NCBI GenBank assembly: GCA_030267965.1
Contig: BRYA01000076.1
Span: 1-40,856, forward strand
Direction: 5' to 3'
DNA length: 40,856 nt
Source of the DNA: Triparma columacea
Taxonomy: Eukaryota; Sar; Bolidophyceae; Parmales; Triparmaceae
The translations under genes were made by a program, and so were the position numbers. Shown here piece after piece: positions 40,653-40,856 of the stretch. The notes below the pieces were generated by a model that did no database searches, was not told the origin of the DNA, and saw only the letters and a program-made list of their open reading frames with translations. Each line of letters starts with the position of its first letter. Position 1 is the stretch's first letter.

Positions 40653-40856
40653 CTATACCTCTGCTTCCCTCCTGTTTTTTCGGGCTGTTTTTCCTTCCCG
40701 GGCTTGATCCTTTTTCCTCATCTTCCTCCATAAGTCTCCCAAACGTCGTCCCACCCCTGTATATCGGTGGCGTACCCTTGTGTAAAGTATTAGTAAGACT
40801 ACCACCCCAGCTGCTACCCCCCCGCTACCCACTACGACTTGCACCCTTCCCCCCCC
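40653..40856 (-). CDS. Possible C-terminal end of a membrane protein running off the window (partial)
   Basis: A minus-strand frame is open from about 40844 down to a stop at 40653. It encodes a hydrophobic helix (GVAAGVVVLLILY) followed by a strongly basic tail (RVRHRYTGVGRRLG, WRKMRKKDQAREGKTARKN). This is the layout of a transmembrane helix with a positive cytosolic end. No ATG is present, so it would be the last exon of a gene to the right. Homopolymer C-runs at the edge reduce confidence. Confidence 0.35.
   Translation of the reverse strand, partial: GGGRVQVVVGSGGVAAGVVVLLILYTRVRHRYTGVGRRLGDLWRKMRKKDQAREGKTARKNRREAEV

Overview
The window starts at a chromosome end: positions 1-70 are an uninterrupted CCCTAA array (TTAGGG telomere read from the C-rich strand). 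Genes lie on both strands and many are split by short GT-AG introns (about 60-270 bp). Their products are typically eukaryotic: papain-family protease, C2H2 zinc fingers, BRCT, TPR, START-like lipid-binding and multipass membrane proteins. This is nuclear DNA of a unicellular eukaryote. A small stramenopile microalga (for example of the bolidophyte or pelagophyte type) would fit, but that is an inference from gene style and not proven here.

Layout. 1-929: telomere, a 9-bp minisatellite, then G-depleted subtelomeric DNA with a ~121-bp tandem repeat. 930-8459 (-): a giant intronless protein with several START-like domains and two XKR-like membrane modules. 8557-9180: ~155-165-bp tandem repeats upstream of it. 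10399-11704 (-): papain-like cysteine protease with one intron. 11959-12771 (-): TatB-like membrane-anchored protein. 13026-14894 (+): 16-finger C2H2 protein. 15467-16648 (+): four-exon MazG-type nucleotide pyrophosphohydrolase with a C-terminal membrane segment. ~17020-17400: AT-rich spacer. 17491-24539 (-): eight-exon paralog of the giant START/XKR-like protein. 25066-26232 (+): seven-helix membrane protein of unknown function. 26544-29107 (-): TPR protein with one intron. 29433-29465: assembly gap. 29495-30820 (+): secreted cysteine-rich protein with GCC2/GCC3-like repeats. 31171-36146 (+): nuclear protein with a coiled coil, two Trp-rich repeats and tandem BRCT-like domains. 36219-~38425 (-): low-complexity protein whose 5' end is unresolved. 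38334-~39025: 323-bp tandem duplication. 39607-40480 (+): Lys-rich protein. The right edge may hold the C-terminal end of a minus-strand membrane protein.

Exon joins were deduced by reading splice sites, checking phase and, for the START/XKR pair, by residue-for-residue agreement between paralogs. The eight exons of the 17491-24539 gene sum to 6216 nt, a multiple of three.

The most notable content is (i) two paralogous proteins that appear to fuse START-type lipid-binding domains to XK-related (scramblase-type) membrane modules, one of them subtelomeric, intronless and internally duplicated; (ii) a zinc-finger array that varies mainly at the DNA-contact positions, as in fast-evolving PRDM9-type arrays; and (iii) a nuclear gene for a TatB-like protein. 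No database search was possible, so family names rest on motif recognition.
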